A stretch of 32,484 nt of DNA. It comes from Nostoc sp. GT001 (GTDB lineage: Bacteria > Cyanobacteriota > Cyanobacteriia > Cyanobacteriales > Nostocaceae). The position numbers and the translations under genes are program-made. Location: assembly GCF_030382115.1 (NCBI RefSeq), contig NZ_JAUDRJ010000003.1:3719427-3751910 (forward strand). The letters are read 5' to 3'. Positions 31,978 to 32,484 of the stretch are shown piece after piece; the stretch's first letter is position 1; every line of letters starts with the position of its first letter. The notes beneath the pieces are model-generated. The model was given only the letters and a program-made list of their open reading frames with translations, did no database searches and was not told the origin of the DNA.

Positions 31978-32484
31978 ATAGCAAAGGTAAAAGTTAGAAG
32001 GAAGAAAGCAGAAGTCAGTAGAACGTCATTCACGGTCACTTGCTACCCTATGGATAAGTATTTTGCTTACAGATATGCAAGAGCAACACATTATCCTGTT
32101 AGAGGGTGGCTTGCCGGAAGGCAGGCAGAAGATAAAATTAATTTTTGTTAATAATTGATTTTACCCTTTACCTTTTACAAAAATCACCGACAAATCTTGA
32201 GCAACAGATGCTTTCCTCGTGGGAGACGACAAAAGCTATAGAAGTTAGGAACAGGGGAAGCCTCTGCTCAGACTTCTCACTGCCGAGTCGGCTGTCTCTT
32301 TTACAATTGTGCTACGTAGGAGAGGAAAACCTCGCCCATCAACCAGAGGGGCTAGCCGCACCATTAGGTGTGGAAAACCACCCTTATGCAATGGAAGTGG
32401 CTCTGAACTTGCACATTGCCTAGCCCAAAGTAATTTGCTTCTACAATCTAGCAAACCGCTGGGGTCTTGTGAAACTTCGCTAAA
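31978..32484. other. Region upstream of dnaJ with no recognised gene
   Basis: About 500 bases. Overlapping frames exist on both strands (32145-32423 plus, 32245-32454 minus), but neither has a known domain. Two short perfect hairpins with AAAA loops lie at 32322-32333 (GAGG-AAAA-CCTC) and 32370-32381 (GTGG-AAAA-CCAC), which may belong to a structured RNA or a dispersed repeat. The dnaJ promoter, or the spacer from an upstream dnaK, must also lie here. Confidence 0.5.

Noticed and set aside
32145..32454. Overlapping frames on both strands at the right edge
   Set aside because: The two frames overlap antisense, and neither shows a domain; the sequence looks like non-coding repeat or leader DNA.

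Overview
The window looks like a chromosomal segment of a filamentous, Nostoc-like cyanobacterium. Reasons seen in the sequence: frequent HIP1 octamers (GCGATCGC), a petC-petA pair for the cytochrome b6f complex, a probable photosystem II assembly protein, heptameric tandem repeats (TGACTAA type), several families of dispersed palindromic repeats, and many Uma2-family genes. The genus is inferred; no rRNA or tRNA gene is present to confirm it.

Layout. (1) 1-3.6 kb: a stand-alone cyclic-nucleotide-binding protein, a small membrane protein resembling Psb35, and a two-gene unit of a KamA-type radical SAM aminomutase and an ATP-grasp ligase. (2) 4.2-14.8 kb: accessory region. It has a Uma2 gene; an AT-rich, HIP1-free pair coding for a nucleotidyltransferase-like protein and a DUF262 protein; an IS982-family element inserted exactly in the stop codon of the DUF262 gene; and, convergent to these, an overlapping operon of an AAA-type ATPase and a 1756-residue STAND NTPase with 14 WD40 blades. 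(3) 14.8-19.3 kb: a gene-poor stretch with MITE-like elements and a tiny secreted-peptide ORF, a frameshifted peptidyl-prolyl isomerase gene, a two-domain PPC protein, an SDR oxidoreductase and a small hypothetical protein. (4) 19.6-23.9 kb: tatC, a hypothetical gene, a DUF3067 gene divergent from petC, then petC-petA with a clear terminator. TatC and the Rieske protein are functionally linked, because Rieske proteins are Tat substrates. (5) 24-32.5 kb: an RNA ligase fused downstream to a cupin remnant, Uma2 genes, a GH57 branching enzyme, and a dnaJ-tusA-like-rsgA operon with 4-base ATGA overlaps, followed by two Uma2 genes and decayed copies of the rsgA and Uma2 tails.

Most notable: (a) the nucleotidyltransferase-like/DUF262 pair and the AAA/STAND-WD40 pair, candidate conflict (defence-like) modules lying back to back; (b) an IS with a 7-bp target duplication whose insertion turned a TAG stop into TAA without changing the protein; the element also carries a second, internal right end; (c) dispersed repeats that have invaded reading frames in phase in three genes (STAND protein, RsgA, PPIase); (d) a fossil tandem duplication of the rsgA 3' end plus Uma2; (e) a lysine-2,3-aminomutase-like enzyme paired with a D-Ala-D-Ala-ligase-like enzyme. 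Family assignments rest on motif recognition by eye; no database search was run.
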